A model generated the notes under the pieces. It made no database searches. It had not been told where the DNA came from and saw only the letters and a list, made by a program, of their open reading frames with translations. From NCBI RefSeq assembly GCF_900163565.1, contig NZ_FUHU01000004.1, forward strand, positions 23,218 to 87,217: a DNA stretch of 64,000 nucleotides, written 5' to 3'. The translations under genes were made by a program, and so were the position numbers. This document shows, piece by piece, positions 33,909-42,487 of the stretch (position 1 is its first letter; each line of letters opens with the position of its first letter). This DNA is from Agrococcus casei LMG 22410 (GTDB taxonomy: Bacteria; Actinomycetota; Actinomycetes; Actinomycetales; Microbacteriaceae).

Positions 33909-34814
33909 ATGGTCACACTGCAGACGACACAGCTTCGAACCGGCGGCCTGCCCGTCAAGGAGAAGCGAAGTGCCAAGCAGCGAGCTGGCACGCTCGGACT
34001 GATCCTGCCCGGCTCGATCGGGCTGTTCGTGGGCTTCGTGCTGCCGCTGATCGTCATGATCCGCATGTCGTTCAACCAGCACGGCACGGGCGGCCAGCTC
34101 GTCGAGACGCTCACGTTCGAAAACTACGGCAGGGCGCTGTCTGATCCGTTCTACTGGCAGGTCATCGGCAACACGCTGTGGCTCGGGCTCCTCTGCGGAG
34201 GCCTCGCGGTCATCCTGGCGTACCCGATCGCGCTGTTCCTGACGCGCACGACATCGAAGTGGAAGGGCGTCCTGATCGCGCTTGCGATCGCACCCCTGTT
34301 GACTTCGGCTGTCGCTCGCACGTACGGCTGGATCGCGATTCTCGGTGACCAGGGCATCATCAACGGATTCCTCATGGACACCGGTCTGCTGTCAGGCCCC
34401 ATCCGTCTGAACAACGACATGCCCGGCGTGATCATCGCACTGGTCGAGATCCTGATGCCCTATGCCATCCTGGCGATGATCTCGGGCTTCGGCAGACTGA
34501 ACAACTCCCTCGAGGAGGCCGCCGGAACTCTGGGCGCATCCCGCTTCAAGGTGTTCATGCGCGTGACGCTGCCGCTGACGCTTCCCGGTGTGTTCACGGG
34601 CTTCCTGCTGGTGTTCGTGCTGTCGATCAGCTCGTTCGTCACGCCGCGCCTGATGGGCGGCGGTCGCGTGTTCATCCTCGCCACCGAGGTCTACAACGAG
34701 GCGACCCAGACCCTCAACTGGCCGCTGGCAAGTGCCCTGTCGGTCATCCTGCTGATCCTGTTCGGACTCCTTGTGGCCGGCTACCAGCAGCTGACGAAGC
34801 GATTCGAGGACTGA
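33909..34814 (+). CDS. ABC importer permease 1, PotB-like
   Basis: A 301-residue inner-membrane permease with six helices after a cytoplasmic N-terminus. The EAA coupling loop is ...LEEAAGTLGASRFKVFMRVTLPL, contacting the ATPase. The first helix is LGLILPGSIGLFVGFVLPL. ATG 33909 directly follows the ATPase stop. Together with the next gene it forms the heterodimeric channel. Confidence 0.92.
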   Translation: MVTLQTTQLRTGGLPVKEKRSAKQRAGTLGLILPGSIGLFVGFVLPLIVMIRMSFNQHGTGGQLVETLTFENYGRALSDPFYWQVIGNTLWLGLLCGGLAVILAYPIALFLTRTTSKWKGVLIALAIAPLLTSAVARTYGWIAILGDQGIINGFLMDTGLLSGPIRLNNDMPGVIIALVEILMPYAILAMISGFGRLNNSLEEAAGTLGASRFKVFMRVTLPLTLPGVFTGFLLVFVLSISSFVTPRLMGGGRVFILATEVYNEATQTLNWPLASALSVILLILFGLLVAGYQQLTKRFED

Positions 34815-34816
34815 TC

Positions 34817-35599
34817 ATGAGAAAAGCACTCAGTGGGACGGTCATCACCGTCATCTACCTGTTCCTTCTGGCGCCGATCATCGCGGTGTTCCTGATCTCG
34901 TTCAACTCGTCCTCTGCCCTGAAGATCGACCTCGGGTCGCCTTCGCTGCAGTGGTACCAGGAGATGCTGTCGAACTCGGCGTTCATCGAAGGCGCCAAGG
35001 TCAGCTTCATCACAGCGGCTGTCGTCTCGGTCGTCGTGCTGGTGCTCGGCGTTCCCGTGGCGCTTGCGATCGCAAGGCGTGAGTTTCCGGGCAAGAATGC
35101 GCTGTCTGCGTTCTTCCTGTCGCCGCTGCTGGTGCCGAGCGTGGTCATCGGTCTCGGCCTGCTGCTGGTGTTCCAGCCGCTTGCCCTGACCGGCACGTAC
35201 CTCGGCATCATCATCGCTCACTTCGGCATCACCGTGCCGTATGTGATCAGGACGACGCTGATGAGCCTCAAGACGAACGATGTGAGCTGCGAAGAGGCCG
35301 CGCGCGTGCACGGAGCCGGACCGTTCACGACGTTCTTCCGCATCACGCTGCCGATCATCTCGCCCGGTCTCATCGCCGGAGCCGTCATGGCGTTCATCAT
35401 CTCGTTCGACGAAGCGGTCATCTCGCTGTTCGTCGCGGGCTCCGGACGAACGACACTTCCCGTCGAGATGTTCCGGTACCTCCAGTACCGATCAGACCCA
35501 GCGATCGCCGCCCTTTCAGTGATCCTGATTCTGATCTCGGTGCTGCTGGTCGTTGTGATCGAGCGAGTCGTCGGACTCCGAAAGGTCATGAACAGCTAG
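34817..35599 (+). CDS. ABC importer permease 2, PotC-like
   Basis: A 260-residue permease with six helices; EAA loop SCEEAARVHGAGPFTTFFRITLP. It begins almost at once with a membrane helix (VITVIYLFLLAPIIAVFLI), typical of PotC. ATG 34817 is 2 bases after the previous stop. The operon ends with a hairpin 22 bases downstream. Confidence 0.92.
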   Translation: MRKALSGTVITVIYLFLLAPIIAVFLISFNSSSALKIDLGSPSLQWYQEMLSNSAFIEGAKVSFITAAVVSVVVLVLGVPVALAIARREFPGKNALSAFFLSPLLVPSVVIGLGLLLVFQPLALTGTYLGIIIAHFGITVPYVIRTTLMSLKTNDVSCEEAARVHGAGPFTTFFRITLPIISPGLIAGAVMAFIISFDEAVISLFVAGSGRTTLPVEMFRYLQYRSDPAIAALSVILILISVLLVVVIERVVGLRKVMNS

Positions 35600-35621
35600 C
35601 GAAGCCTGCCCCAGGCACGAA

Positions 35622-35657
35622 CAGCGGCACCCTCGGACTCGATCGAGGGTGCCGCTG
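35622..35657. terminator. Bidirectional terminator after the ABC importer operon
   Basis: 14-bp stem CAGCGGCACCCTCG / CGAGGGTGCCGCTG with loop GACTCGAT between the convergent permease and lipoprotein genes. Confidence 0.85.
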
Positions 35658-35663
35658 CTCTGC

Positions 35664-36242
35664 TCAGCGACGCTGCAGCAGATAGACGTATCCGCCGCCC
35701 ACGGGGTTGTCCCACAGCATCGTGTCTGCATCCCATGCGGTGACCGTGTAGCTGTACTGGCCGCCTGGAAGCTCTATCACCTGCCCGTTCAGCGTGACGT
35801 CGGCGGCGTTCTCCGCGAAGTCGGTCGCTCCCGGAACATGCTGGCAGTAGAGCATGCGATCTGGCGACGGGAAGACGTAGCGGTGATCGTTCGTGACCTC
35901 TTCGAAGCCGGCTCCCTCGTCGGTGTGGGTGTGCTGCCACTCGCCGATGAGCACGTCAGGCAGTTCGCCCTCCTGCCCGGCCGGCGCATCCGCGTCGCTC
36001 ATGAGTTTCGGGGTGTCCCAGTCGCAGGTCTCCTCCTGCTGGGCGTCAGCAGGTTCAGCAGACTCAGCAGTCTCGACAGGGTCGGCAGGCTCGGCAGTCT
36101 CGACAGGCGCGCTTTCGACAGCCGAGCCTTCGTCAGCCGTGGGCGTGGAGCACCCGACAAGTGCGAACAGCACGGCAGTCGCCCCGGCGGCCACGGTCCA
36201 TCGGATGCGGCCGAGCAGGGGCCGCCGGAGTGTGGTGTCCAT
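35664..36242 (-). CDS. Putative lipoprotein with acidic repeat linker
   Basis: A 192-residue secreted lipoprotein of no family known to me. Signal peptide about residues 1-30 with lipobox ALVGC (Cys31); then a Glu/Ala/Pro-rich linker of imperfect VETAEPAD repeats (~42-67) encoded by repetitive DNA at 36040-36115; then a small beta domain with two cysteines (TCDWDTP, LYCQHVPG) likely forming a disulfide and ending in YVYLLQRR. ATG 36242. Transcribed toward the importer terminator, so it is separate from that operon. Confidence 0.75.
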   Translation of the reverse strand: MDTTLRRPLLGRIRWTVAAGATAVLFALVGCSTPTADEGSAVESAPVETAEPADPVETAESAEPADAQQEETCDWDTPKLMSDADAPAGQEGELPDVLIGEWQHTHTDEGAGFEEVTNDHRYVFPSPDRMLYCQHVPGATDFAENAADVTLNGQVIELPGGQYSYTVTAWDADTMLWDNPVGGGYVYLLQRR

Positions 36243-36276
36243 GAGCCCTGTCTACGTGGATGCCCTCACATCTGGC

Positions 36277-36867
36277 TCACACGGTGACCACAACGGCTCC
36301 CCGCAGCAGCGCCTCGAGCTGCCGCCGGGCATCTGCGACCGTCATCGAGCCCTGCATCGTGAGCAGCTGCACCGCGAGGCCGTCGACGATGGTGTGCAGC
36401 AGCGGCAGGGCCTCATCGACCGTCGCTCGCAAGTGTCCCTCTGACGCCAGCTGCTCGAGCCAGCCGCGCTGCTGCCGTTCGCTCTGCTCGACGAGATCGA
36501 AATACGCGGCGCGGATGGTCGGCTCGGCATCTGCCCCGAACGCCCGGCTGAGCGTGTCTATATACGGAACCATGAGCGCCATGGAGTCATCGTCGGGAGG
36601 CAGCATCTGCATGAGGCACTCTGTCAGTCGCGTCACCGGGTCGACGGATACGTCGTGGATGCGAAGATCGCTGGTGGCATCGCCCTGCATCCGCACCACG
36701 ATCGCCTCGTAGAGGTCGCGCTGCGACGGAAAGTAGTGACGCAGCGTGCTGGCTCCTATGCCCGCCTCAGCGGCAACCGCGCGGACAGACGCGCCGCTCA
36801 GCCCGTGCTGATGCACGAGTCGCTCGGCGGCGTCGAGGATGGCAGACCGCCTGTCTGTCTGGCTCAT
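36277..36867 (-). CDS. TetR family transcriptional regulator
   Basis: A 196-residue repressor. N-terminal HTH (residues ~7-50): ILDAAERLVHQHGLSGASVRAVAAEAGIGASTLRHYFPSQRDLYEAIV, the standard TetR pattern with YF before the third helix. The C-terminal ligand domain is BetI/TetR_C-like. ATG 36867 (MSQTDRR) is chosen; two further in-frame ATGs lie 9 and 12 bases upstream. Divergent from the small-export protein gene at 36969 with 101 bases between; a 13-base direct repeat there is a candidate operator. Confidence 0.87.
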   Translation of the reverse strand: MSQTDRRSAILDAAERLVHQHGLSGASVRAVAAEAGIGASTLRHYFPSQRDLYEAIVVRMQGDATSDLRIHDVSVDPVTRLTECLMQMLPPDDDSMALMVPYIDTLSRAFGADAEPTIRAAYFDLVEQSERQQRGWLEQLASEGHLRATVDEALPLLHTIVDGLAVQLLTMQGSMTVADARRQLEALLRGAVVVTV

Positions 36868-36893
36868 GCATGCCATCATACTCCGGGCCCGCA

Positions 36894-36920
36894 CAGTGTG
36901 CTGGTACAGTGTGTTAGTAC
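36894..36920. promoter_or_regulatory. Direct-repeat candidate operator between tetR and export gene
   Basis: Two tandem 13-base units, CAGTGTGCTGGTA and CAGTGTGTTAGTA (11 of 13 identical), followed by C. Placed in the divergent promoter region. Confidence 0.45.
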
Positions 36921-36968
36921 GGCGTGCCAATAGGCACATCCGACCTACGAGAACACAGGAGAGCGCTC

Positions 36969-37436
36969 ATGATCGAAGCCCTGCAGGACTGGACCACCTC
37001 ACTGCCCCCGGCACTGCAGTGGCTCGCTGTCATCGCGATCGCCGCAATCCCGTTCGTCGAGTCGTACGGAGGGGCAGCGATCGGTGTGATTGCCGGCATC
37101 CACCCCGCAGTCGCGATCGCCGCGGCAGTGATCGGCAACGTCATCTCGATGCTCGTCTTTGTGCTCAGCGCGCACGGCATCCGCGGCAAGGTCAAGAAGA
37201 GCGACCAAGAGCTTTCGCCCAAGCGACAGAAGCTCAAGCGCATGTTCGACCGCTTCGGCGTTCCCGGCGTCAGCCTGCTCGGGCAGCTCGTGCTTCCGAG
37301 CCAGATCACCTCAGCTGCCATGGTGTCGTTCGGCGCGTCCAAGAACGCAGTGATCTTCTGGCAGATCATCTCGATCATCATCTGGGGCCTCGTCTTCGGC
37401 GTCCTCGCCGCGCTCGGCATCTCGCTCCTGAGATAG
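36969..37436 (+). CDS. Small multidrug-export / DedA-like membrane protein
   Basis: A 155-residue membrane protein with four to five helices. IPFVESYGGAAIGVIAGIHP is the re-entrant Glu-Ser segment typical of the small multidrug export (PF06695-like) and DedA-related proteins, and RFGVPGVSLLGQLVLPSQITSAAMV echoes the second DedA half. Substrate unknown; the family name does not prove drug export. AGGAGAG precedes ATG 36969. The adjacent divergent TetR gene is its probable regulator. Confidence 0.75.
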   Translation: MIEALQDWTTSLPPALQWLAVIAIAAIPFVESYGGAAIGVIAGIHPAVAIAAAVIGNVISMLVFVLSAHGIRGKVKKSDQELSPKRQKLKRMFDRFGVPGVSLLGQLVLPSQITSAAMVSFGASKNAVIFWQIISIIIWGLVFGVLAALGISLLR

Positions 37437-37450
37437 CGCTGCCACTGCCG

Positions 37451-37456
37451 TAGGGT
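37451..37456 (+). promoter_or_regulatory. Leaderless-type -10 box for the DUF2332 gene
   Basis: TAGGGT, seven bases before ATG 37464. Confidence 0.5.
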
Positions 37457-37463
37457 TTCTCGC

Positions 37464-38453
37464 ATGGAACCTCTCAGCACCGCGCTCTCGTCGGCCGTCA
37501 GCACGAGCTACGAGCGCTGGGCGCACCACGAGGCAGATGCAGCATCACCGCTCTATGCGGGCTGGGCGAGGGGAATCGCGGCAGACGACGCGCTCGCGGC
37601 GCTTCTGGCCGAACTGCCGCAGCGCAAACGACAGCCGAACCTGGTGTTCGCCGCCGCTCGCACATCCGGGGTGCCGCTCGCGCCGTGGAGTGCGGTGCGT
37701 GACGCGTTCGCCTCGCAGTGGCCGCGCATCCGTGCGACCGTGCTGTCGCGGGTGACGCAGACGAACGAGGCGCGCAGGCTTGCGACGCTGGTGCCGGGGC
37801 TGCACGACATCCGCGGGCCGATCGCGCTGATCGAGGTCGGGGCGAGCGCCGGCCTCTGCCTCTACCCCGACAAGTGGCGGTACCGATTCGGCCCCGGAAA
37901 GTACGTCGGCGAGGCGAATCGTCCGCTGCTCGAGACGGATGCGTCGCCGTCGGTGCCGCTGCCCGCTGAGGTTCCGCAGGTGGTCTGGCGCGGAGGCGTC
38001 GACCTGAATCCCCTCGACCCCGCCGACCCGGCGACGAAGGAGTGGCTCGAAGCCCTGATCTGGCCGAACGCCCACGGGGAGCCTGACGGCGAGCGCGTCG
38101 ATGTGCTGCGCACGGGCCTCGCGATCGCCAGGCGTGACCCGGCGCATCTGGTCAAGGGCGATCTGCTCGAGGAGATCGAGGGACTAGTGACCGAGGCGAA
38201 GCGGCACGCTCGTCGGGTGGTCGTGTGGCACAGCGCTGTGCTCGCCTACCTCGACGAGCGCGACCGCACGGCGTTTGCGGACTTCATGCGCGCATCCGGA
38301 GTCCGCTGGATCTCGAACGAGGGCAAGCTCGTCGACGTGGGCCCGGCGGCTCCGTGGGCAGACCCCGCCGACTTCGTGCTGCGCATCGACGGCCAGCCCG
38401 TGGCCCGCACCAACCCGCACGGCCGCAGCATCGACTGGGCTTCGGATCTCTAG
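37464..38453 (+). CDS. DUF2332 family protein
   Basis: A 329-residue protein of the actinobacteria-rich DUF2332 family. Recognised from the SPLYAGWARGIAAD start, the glycine motif IALIEVGASAGLCLYPD (resembling a SAM-binding loop), VVWRGGVDLNPLD and VVWHSAVLAYL. A methyltransferase-like fold is often suggested for the family but activity is not established. ATG 37464 has a TAGGGT box seven bases upstream. Soluble; no operon partner is obvious, though the next gene starts 17 bases later. Confidence 0.87.
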   Translation: MEPLSTALSSAVSTSYERWAHHEADAASPLYAGWARGIAADDALAALLAELPQRKRQPNLVFAAARTSGVPLAPWSAVRDAFASQWPRIRATVLSRVTQTNEARRLATLVPGLHDIRGPIALIEVGASAGLCLYPDKWRYRFGPGKYVGEANRPLLETDASPSVPLPAEVPQVVWRGGVDLNPLDPADPATKEWLEALIWPNAHGEPDGERVDVLRTGLAIARRDPAHLVKGDLLEEIEGLVTEAKRHARRVVVWHSAVLAYLDERDRTAFADFMRASGVRWISNEGKLVDVGPAAPWADPADFVLRIDGQPVARTNPHGRSIDWASDL

Positions 38454-38470
38454 CAGTACGCTGGGGAGTG

Positions 38471-38911
38471 ATGAACGACGACCAGAAGCCCGAGGCAGAG
38501 AGCGCCGACGACGCACTCAGCTGGGAGGGCGACGACGAGCTGCAGCGAGCCACGAGCCTCGACGAGCGCGCACCCGCAGACGATGATGACGATCTGGCGC
38601 CGAGGCGCGGGGTCTTCGACGTCGTCCGCGAGATGACGCGAGGCGAGAAGGCAGTCGCCGCACTGTTCATGGTGCTCTCGCTCGCATCCGCTGCCGGCTG
38701 GATCGCCGTCGTCGCGACGAACCCCGTCACGCTAGAGGGAACCGCCCTGATGCTGATCTACGAGCTCGGCGAGTTCCTCTCGATCGTGGGCGCGCCGCTG
38801 GCCGCCTTCACCGCAATCCAGGTCGCTCGCGGCCGCGCACGCACGATCTGGCTCGCCAGCCAGTTCGTCGTGACGCTGCCGTGGCCGCTGCTGCTGGGAG
38901 CCCTGATATGA
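38471..38911 (+). CDS. Membrane protein with acidic N-terminus
   Basis: A 146-residue protein: disordered acidic N-terminus (residues 1-45, DDDDD run), then about three membrane helices (AVAALFMVLSLASAAGWIAVVA; TALMLIYELGEFLSIVGAPLAAF; SQFVVTLPWPLLLGALI). Unrecognised. ATG 38471 has both GGGGAG and a TACGCT box (8 bases) upstream, so the mode of initiation is unclear. It overlaps the next gene by four bases (ATGA). Confidence 0.7.
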   Translation: MNDDQKPEAESADDALSWEGDDELQRATSLDERAPADDDDDLAPRRGVFDVVREMTRGEKAVAALFMVLSLASAAGWIAVVATNPVTLEGTALMLIYELGEFLSIVGAPLAAFTAIQVARGRARTIWLASQFVVTLPWPLLLGALI

Positions 38912-39264
38912 GCCGCTCTGAAGAAACCGCAGTCGCCCCCGAGACGCGATCGAGCGACGTCGCCATCGTCTACCTGGTGTTCGCGCTGCTGTTCGGCTTC
39001 TCGCTGTTCATGGCGTGGGGCAACTTCCAGGGGGTGCCCGAGTTTTACGCGTTCATGGGCATCGCAGGCGCCACTCCGTGGGTGCTGCTGGTGGCTGGCA
39101 TCGTCGTACCGCCCGTGCTGTTCGTGACGGGCATGGCCATCGCTCGCGGCCGGTCGATGATGGCGCGTGCCGGCATCATGCTGGCGGCGCTCGCCGTCAA
39201 TGCGCAGATCTCGCTGCTGCTCGAGCAGGCGGCGCGCAATGTGGCCGCAGGGGTTCTCGGTTAG
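38908..39264 (+). CDS. Small membrane protein coupled to the preceding gene
   Basis: A 118-residue protein with three or four hydrophobic helices (VAIVYLVFALLFGFSLFMAW; TPWVLLVAGIVVPPVLFVTGM; GIMLAALAVNAQISLLL). Unrecognised. The four-base overlap with the previous membrane gene indicates translational coupling and perhaps a heteromeric complex. Confidence 0.68.
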   Translation: MSRSEETAVAPETRSSDVAIVYLVFALLFGFSLFMAWGNFQGVPEFYAFMGIAGATPWVLLVAGIVVPPVLFVTGMAIARGRSMMARAGIMLAALAVNAQISLLLEQAARNVAAGVLG

Positions 39265-39310
39265 CCTCCTGGCGTAAGGTGGTCACGCCAACGATGGAGA
39301 GAAGGTGCGC

Positions 39311-40417
39311 ATGTCAGACAGCATCGCGAAGGGTCTTGTCGGCGTCGTAGCCGACACGACGGCGATCTCGAAGGTCAACCCCGAAACCAACTCGCTGCTG
39401 TATCGCGGCTATCCCGTGCCCGAGCTGGCTGAGCACTGCTCGTTCGAGCAGGTTGCCCTGCTGCTCTGGAACGGCGAGCTGCCGAGTGACGCCGAGCTGG
39501 CAGAGTTCACCGAGTTCGAGCGGGAGAACCGCGCACTCGATGCCGATGTGCGCGAAGTGCTCGACCGTCTGCCCTCGAACGCGCATCCGATGGACGTCGT
39601 GCGCACGGCACTCAGCTTCGTCGGCGCGCGTGCCCTCGCCGAGCACCCCGACGAAGACGGACTCGACCAGGCCAAGCGCCTGTTCGCCGTGATTCCCTCC
39701 ATCGTCGCCGCGAACCAGCGCATGCGTCGCGACCAGGAGATCATCGAGCCTCGCGACGACCTCGACTACTGCCAGAACTTCCTCTGGATGACCTTCGGCG
39801 AAGAGCCAGCCCCCGAGGTGGTCGAGGCGTTCCGCGTCTCGATGATCCTCTATGCAGAGCACAGCTTCAACGCGTCGACCTTCACGGCACGCGTCGTGAC
39901 GTCGACGCTCGCCGACCTCTACTCGGCAGTCGTGGCGGCTGTCGGCGCCCTCAAGGGGCACCTGCACGGAGGCGCGAACGAGGCGGTCATGGAGATCTTC
40001 CGCGAGCTCGAGGGCGGCGTCGAGCCGGGCGCCTGGCTCGACGAGGCATTCAAGCAGAAGCGCAAAATCATGGGCTTCGGCCACCGTGTCTACAAGAACG
40101 GCGACTCTCGAGTGCCGACCATGCGGGCAGCGCTCGAGAAGCTCGCGGCGCACTACGAGCGCCCCGACGTCATGGAGCGCTACGACGGCCTCGAGCAGGC
40201 GATGGCAGACCGCAAGCCGATCAAGCCCAACCTCGACTACCCGTCGGGCCCCGCATACGACCTGATGGGATTCGAGACAGAGGTCTTCACGCCGCTGTTC
40301 GTCGCCGCACGCGTCGTAGGGTGGAGTGCGCATGTTCTCGAGCAGCGCGCAGACAACGCTCTGATTCGTCCGCTGTCGGAATACTCCGGCGCCGACGAGC
40401 GTCACATCCAGTCTTAG
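39311..40417 (+). CDS. prpC: 2-methylcitrate/citrate synthase
   Basis: Citrate-synthase-fold enzyme, 368 residues, short type II form typical of 2-methylcitrate synthases that also accept acetyl-CoA. Catalytic segments: GHLHGGANEAVM (His), GFGHRVYKNGDSR (His and Arg), and the C-terminal EQRADNALIRPLSEYSG. The usual methylcitrate partners prpB and prpD are not adjacent; an aldo/keto reductase follows. ATG 39311 is used, with GTG 39305 possible; GGAGAGAAGG lies upstream. Confidence 0.88.
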   Translation: MSDSIAKGLVGVVADTTAISKVNPETNSLLYRGYPVPELAEHCSFEQVALLLWNGELPSDAELAEFTEFERENRALDADVREVLDRLPSNAHPMDVVRTALSFVGARALAEHPDEDGLDQAKRLFAVIPSIVAANQRMRRDQEIIEPRDDLDYCQNFLWMTFGEEPAPEVVEAFRVSMILYAEHSFNASTFTARVVTSTLADLYSAVVAAVGALKGHLHGGANEAVMEIFRELEGGVEPGAWLDEAFKQKRKIMGFGHRVYKNGDSRVPTMRAALEKLAAHYERPDVMERYDGLEQAMADRKPIKPNLDYPSGPAYDLMGFETEVFTPLFVAARVVGWSAHVLEQRADNALIRPLSEYSGADERHIQS

Positions 40418-40448
40418 TCCATCAGTTTCAGCAGTTTCAGGAGACCAC

Positions 40449-41276
40449 ATGACGATTCCCACCCTCTCGCTCAATGACGGCACGTCGATTCCGCAGCTCG
40501 GCTACGGCGTATTCAAAGTCGACCCGGCCGAGACGGAGCGACTGGTGACCGAGGCGCTCGCCGCCGGCTACCGCCACATCGACACCGCCACCATCTACGG
40601 CAACGAAGAGGGCGTCGGACGCGCGATCGCGGCCAGCGGCATCGACCGCAGCGAGCTCTACATCACGACCAAGCTCTGGAACGACCGCCGCGGCGCCGAG
40701 CAGACTCGCGCCGGCCTGTCAGAGAGCCTCGAGCGCCTCGGCCTCGACCACGTCGACCTCTACCTGATCCACTGGCCCGCCCCGAAGAACGGTCCCGTGC
40801 AGGAGACCTGGGAGACCTTTGCGAAGCTGCGCGAAGAGGGGCTCACGACCTCGATCGGCGTCGCCAACTTCGACGACCGCTTTCTTCCCGCCGTGCTCGA
40901 GACCGGCATCACTCCCGTCGTGAACCAGATCGAGCTGCACCCGCAGTTCCAGCAGCGCACCACCACGCTGCTGAGCGAGAAGAATGACGTGAAGATCGAG
41001 GCATGGGGCCCGCTCGGCCAGGCCAAGGTCGACTACGCTTCTGGCCCGATCGGCGAGATCGCAGCCGCCAACGGCATCAGCTGGGCGCAGGCCGTGCTCG
41101 CATGGCACCTGCAGCAGGGCCGCATCGTGTTCCCCAAGTCGTCTTCTCGGGGGCGCATGGACGAGAACTTTGCTTCGGCACAGGTGCAGCTCTCCTCCGA
41201 GCAGCTCGCAGTCATCGACGGGCTCGACAAGGGCCTCGACGGCCGTGTCTCGGGTGATCCGGCCGAGGTCAACTAG
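40449..41276 (+). CDS. Aldo/keto reductase
   Basis: NADPH-dependent carbonyl reductase of the AKR superfamily, 275 residues, similar to 2,5-diketo-gluconate reductase-type enzymes. Catalytic tetrad visible: Asp45 (HIDTATIYGNE), Tyr50, Lys75 (TTKLWN) and His108 (LIHWP). The C-terminal FPKSSSRGRMDENFA is the 2'-phosphate-binding loop. AGGAG precedes ATG 40449. It follows prpC by 31 bases; a functional link is not evident. Confidence 0.92.
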   Translation: MTIPTLSLNDGTSIPQLGYGVFKVDPAETERLVTEALAAGYRHIDTATIYGNEEGVGRAIAASGIDRSELYITTKLWNDRRGAEQTRAGLSESLERLGLDHVDLYLIHWPAPKNGPVQETWETFAKLREEGLTTSIGVANFDDRFLPAVLETGITPVVNQIELHPQFQQRTTTLLSEKNDVKIEAWGPLGQAKVDYASGPIGEIAAANGISWAQAVLAWHLQQGRIVFPKSSSRGRMDENFASAQVQLSSEQLAVIDGLDKGLDGRVSGDPAEVN

Positions 41277-41308
41277 CGGCACCACCCCAATCGGTCACAT
41301 GACCCCGC

Positions 41309-41314
41309 TAGCAT
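41309..41314 (+). promoter_or_regulatory. Leaderless-type -10 box for the gene at 41321
   Basis: TAGCAT, six bases before ATG 41321. Confidence 0.45.
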
Positions 41315-41320
41315 GCGGCC

Positions 41321-42433
41321 ATGCAGCAGGGTCAGGAAGCCGAGCATCGGGTGCGAAGGCACTGGCTGCCGCGCCTCCTCGAGGTAGGCGGCACAGTGAT
41401 GCTGGTCGCCCTTGGTGTGGGCGCCGTCGCGCAGGCCTTCCTCTGGCAGTCGCCAGACGACAGCCTGGTGGCGGCGCCTTCGCAGTCTCAGCTGCCGGAG
41501 ACCGCTGACCCCCTGCCCGCCGCGGCCGACGTGTTCGACGAGTTCGGCGCATCCGTCGTCGGCACGACCGTGACGTTTCCGGATGCACCAGTGACGGATG
41601 CGGCGGCCGCCTTCGACTGCACGGGCTGGAGCGTCGTGCTGCAGGGGTTCCACAGCCGATTCGTGCTCGTGGGGGCGTGCGATGACGTCACGGTGGCCGG
41701 AACCCACGTCGACGCCTACATCGAGGGCACCGCTGCGCTGACGATGGAAGGCCCCGAGTCTGCAGTTGCGGCAGGTGCGATCGGCACGCTGACGATGCTC
41801 GGGGCGCACACCACCGTCATCGCAGACGCGGTCGAGGTGCTCGCGGGCGACGCGTCGTTTCCGCATCTCGTGCTGAACCAGGTGGGCGACGATCAGAGCG
41901 ACTTCACGTTCGGCACGGCGGCGGTGGCGGCGGGACTTGCCGACGACCAGTATGTCGACAGCTTCTCGCCCGAGCTGCTTCGATTCGAGTCGATGCCGCT
42001 GGCGGCGGACGACGTCGAGACGCGCATCGTCGCTGCCGACACGACCGAGCATGCGTGCGACGGCGAGCGGCTCGTGGTGCGGGACCGCTCGCCCGATGCT
42101 GCGCTGCTGATCACGGGGGAGTGCGACACCGTCATCGTCGCCGACCGCGAGCAGATCGAGATCGAGCGCGCGTCGACGGTTGTGGTGCTCGAGGGCAGCA
42201 CGCTCGTGGAGCTCGGCGACATCCAGACGCTCGTCGTGACCGAGGTCGGGGTCGGCGCTTCGGCGGCATCGATCGAGGCCCTTGCCGTCGGAGGCTCGAT
42301 GCTGGCACTCGATGCCGACAGCATCGCCGCGATCGTCACGACGCAGTCCGCCAGTGATGTGACGTGGAGGTCGGGTGCTCCGCTGAGCTCGCTCACGGCA
42401 CCGGAGGGCGCCACCGGATTCAGCGGACCGTGA
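41321..42433 (+). CDS. Membrane-anchored protein with DUF3060-like repeats
   Basis: A 370-residue protein: cytoplasmic basic N-terminus, one membrane helix (~21-42), Pro/Ser linker, then two beta-rich modules. Each resembles the DUF3060 pattern of a Cys-Gly start, short alternating beta strands and a 'GxC..V.V.G' step (FDCTGWSVVLQG...LVGACDDVTVAG; HACDGERLVV...LITGECDTVIVA), with two cysteines each. This suggests small beta-helix modules outside the membrane. Function unknown. Start supported by TAGCAT six bases before the ATG. Confidence 0.65.
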   Translation: MQQGQEAEHRVRRHWLPRLLEVGGTVMLVALGVGAVAQAFLWQSPDDSLVAAPSQSQLPETADPLPAAADVFDEFGASVVGTTVTFPDAPVTDAAAAFDCTGWSVVLQGFHSRFVLVGACDDVTVAGTHVDAYIEGTAALTMEGPESAVAAGAIGTLTMLGAHTTVIADAVEVLAGDASFPHLVLNQVGDDQSDFTFGTAAVAAGLADDQYVDSFSPELLRFESMPLAADDVETRIVAADTTEHACDGERLVVRDRSPDAALLITGECDTVIVADREQIEIERASTVVVLEGSTLVELGDIQTLVVTEVGVGASAASIEALAVGGSMLALDADSIAAIVTTQSASDVTWRSGAPLSSLTAPEGATGFSGP

Positions 42434-42457
42434 ACACGGGGTGCCCGCCCGATAGAC

Positions 42458-42476
42458 TTAGGGTTGCCTAACCCGA
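42458..42476. promoter_or_regulatory. DtxR/IdeR-type iron box
   Basis: TTAGGGTTGCCTAACCCGA matches the DtxR/IdeR consensus TTAGGTTAGSCTAACCTAA at 15 of 19 positions. Located 12 bases before the TTG start of the siderophore-interacting protein gene, so bound Fe-repressor would block transcription or initiation. Confidence 0.65.
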
Positions 42477-42487
42477 AGGAGGGCCAC

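Noticed and set aside
36040..36115. Short tandem-like repeats.
   Set aside because: They encode the VETAEPAD linker of a lipoprotein; not an independent repeat element.
41273..41311. Nested inverted repeat CTAGCGG...CCGCTAG after the aldo/keto reductase gene.
   Set aside because: Long loop and overlap with the -10 box of the next gene make it a poor terminator candidate.
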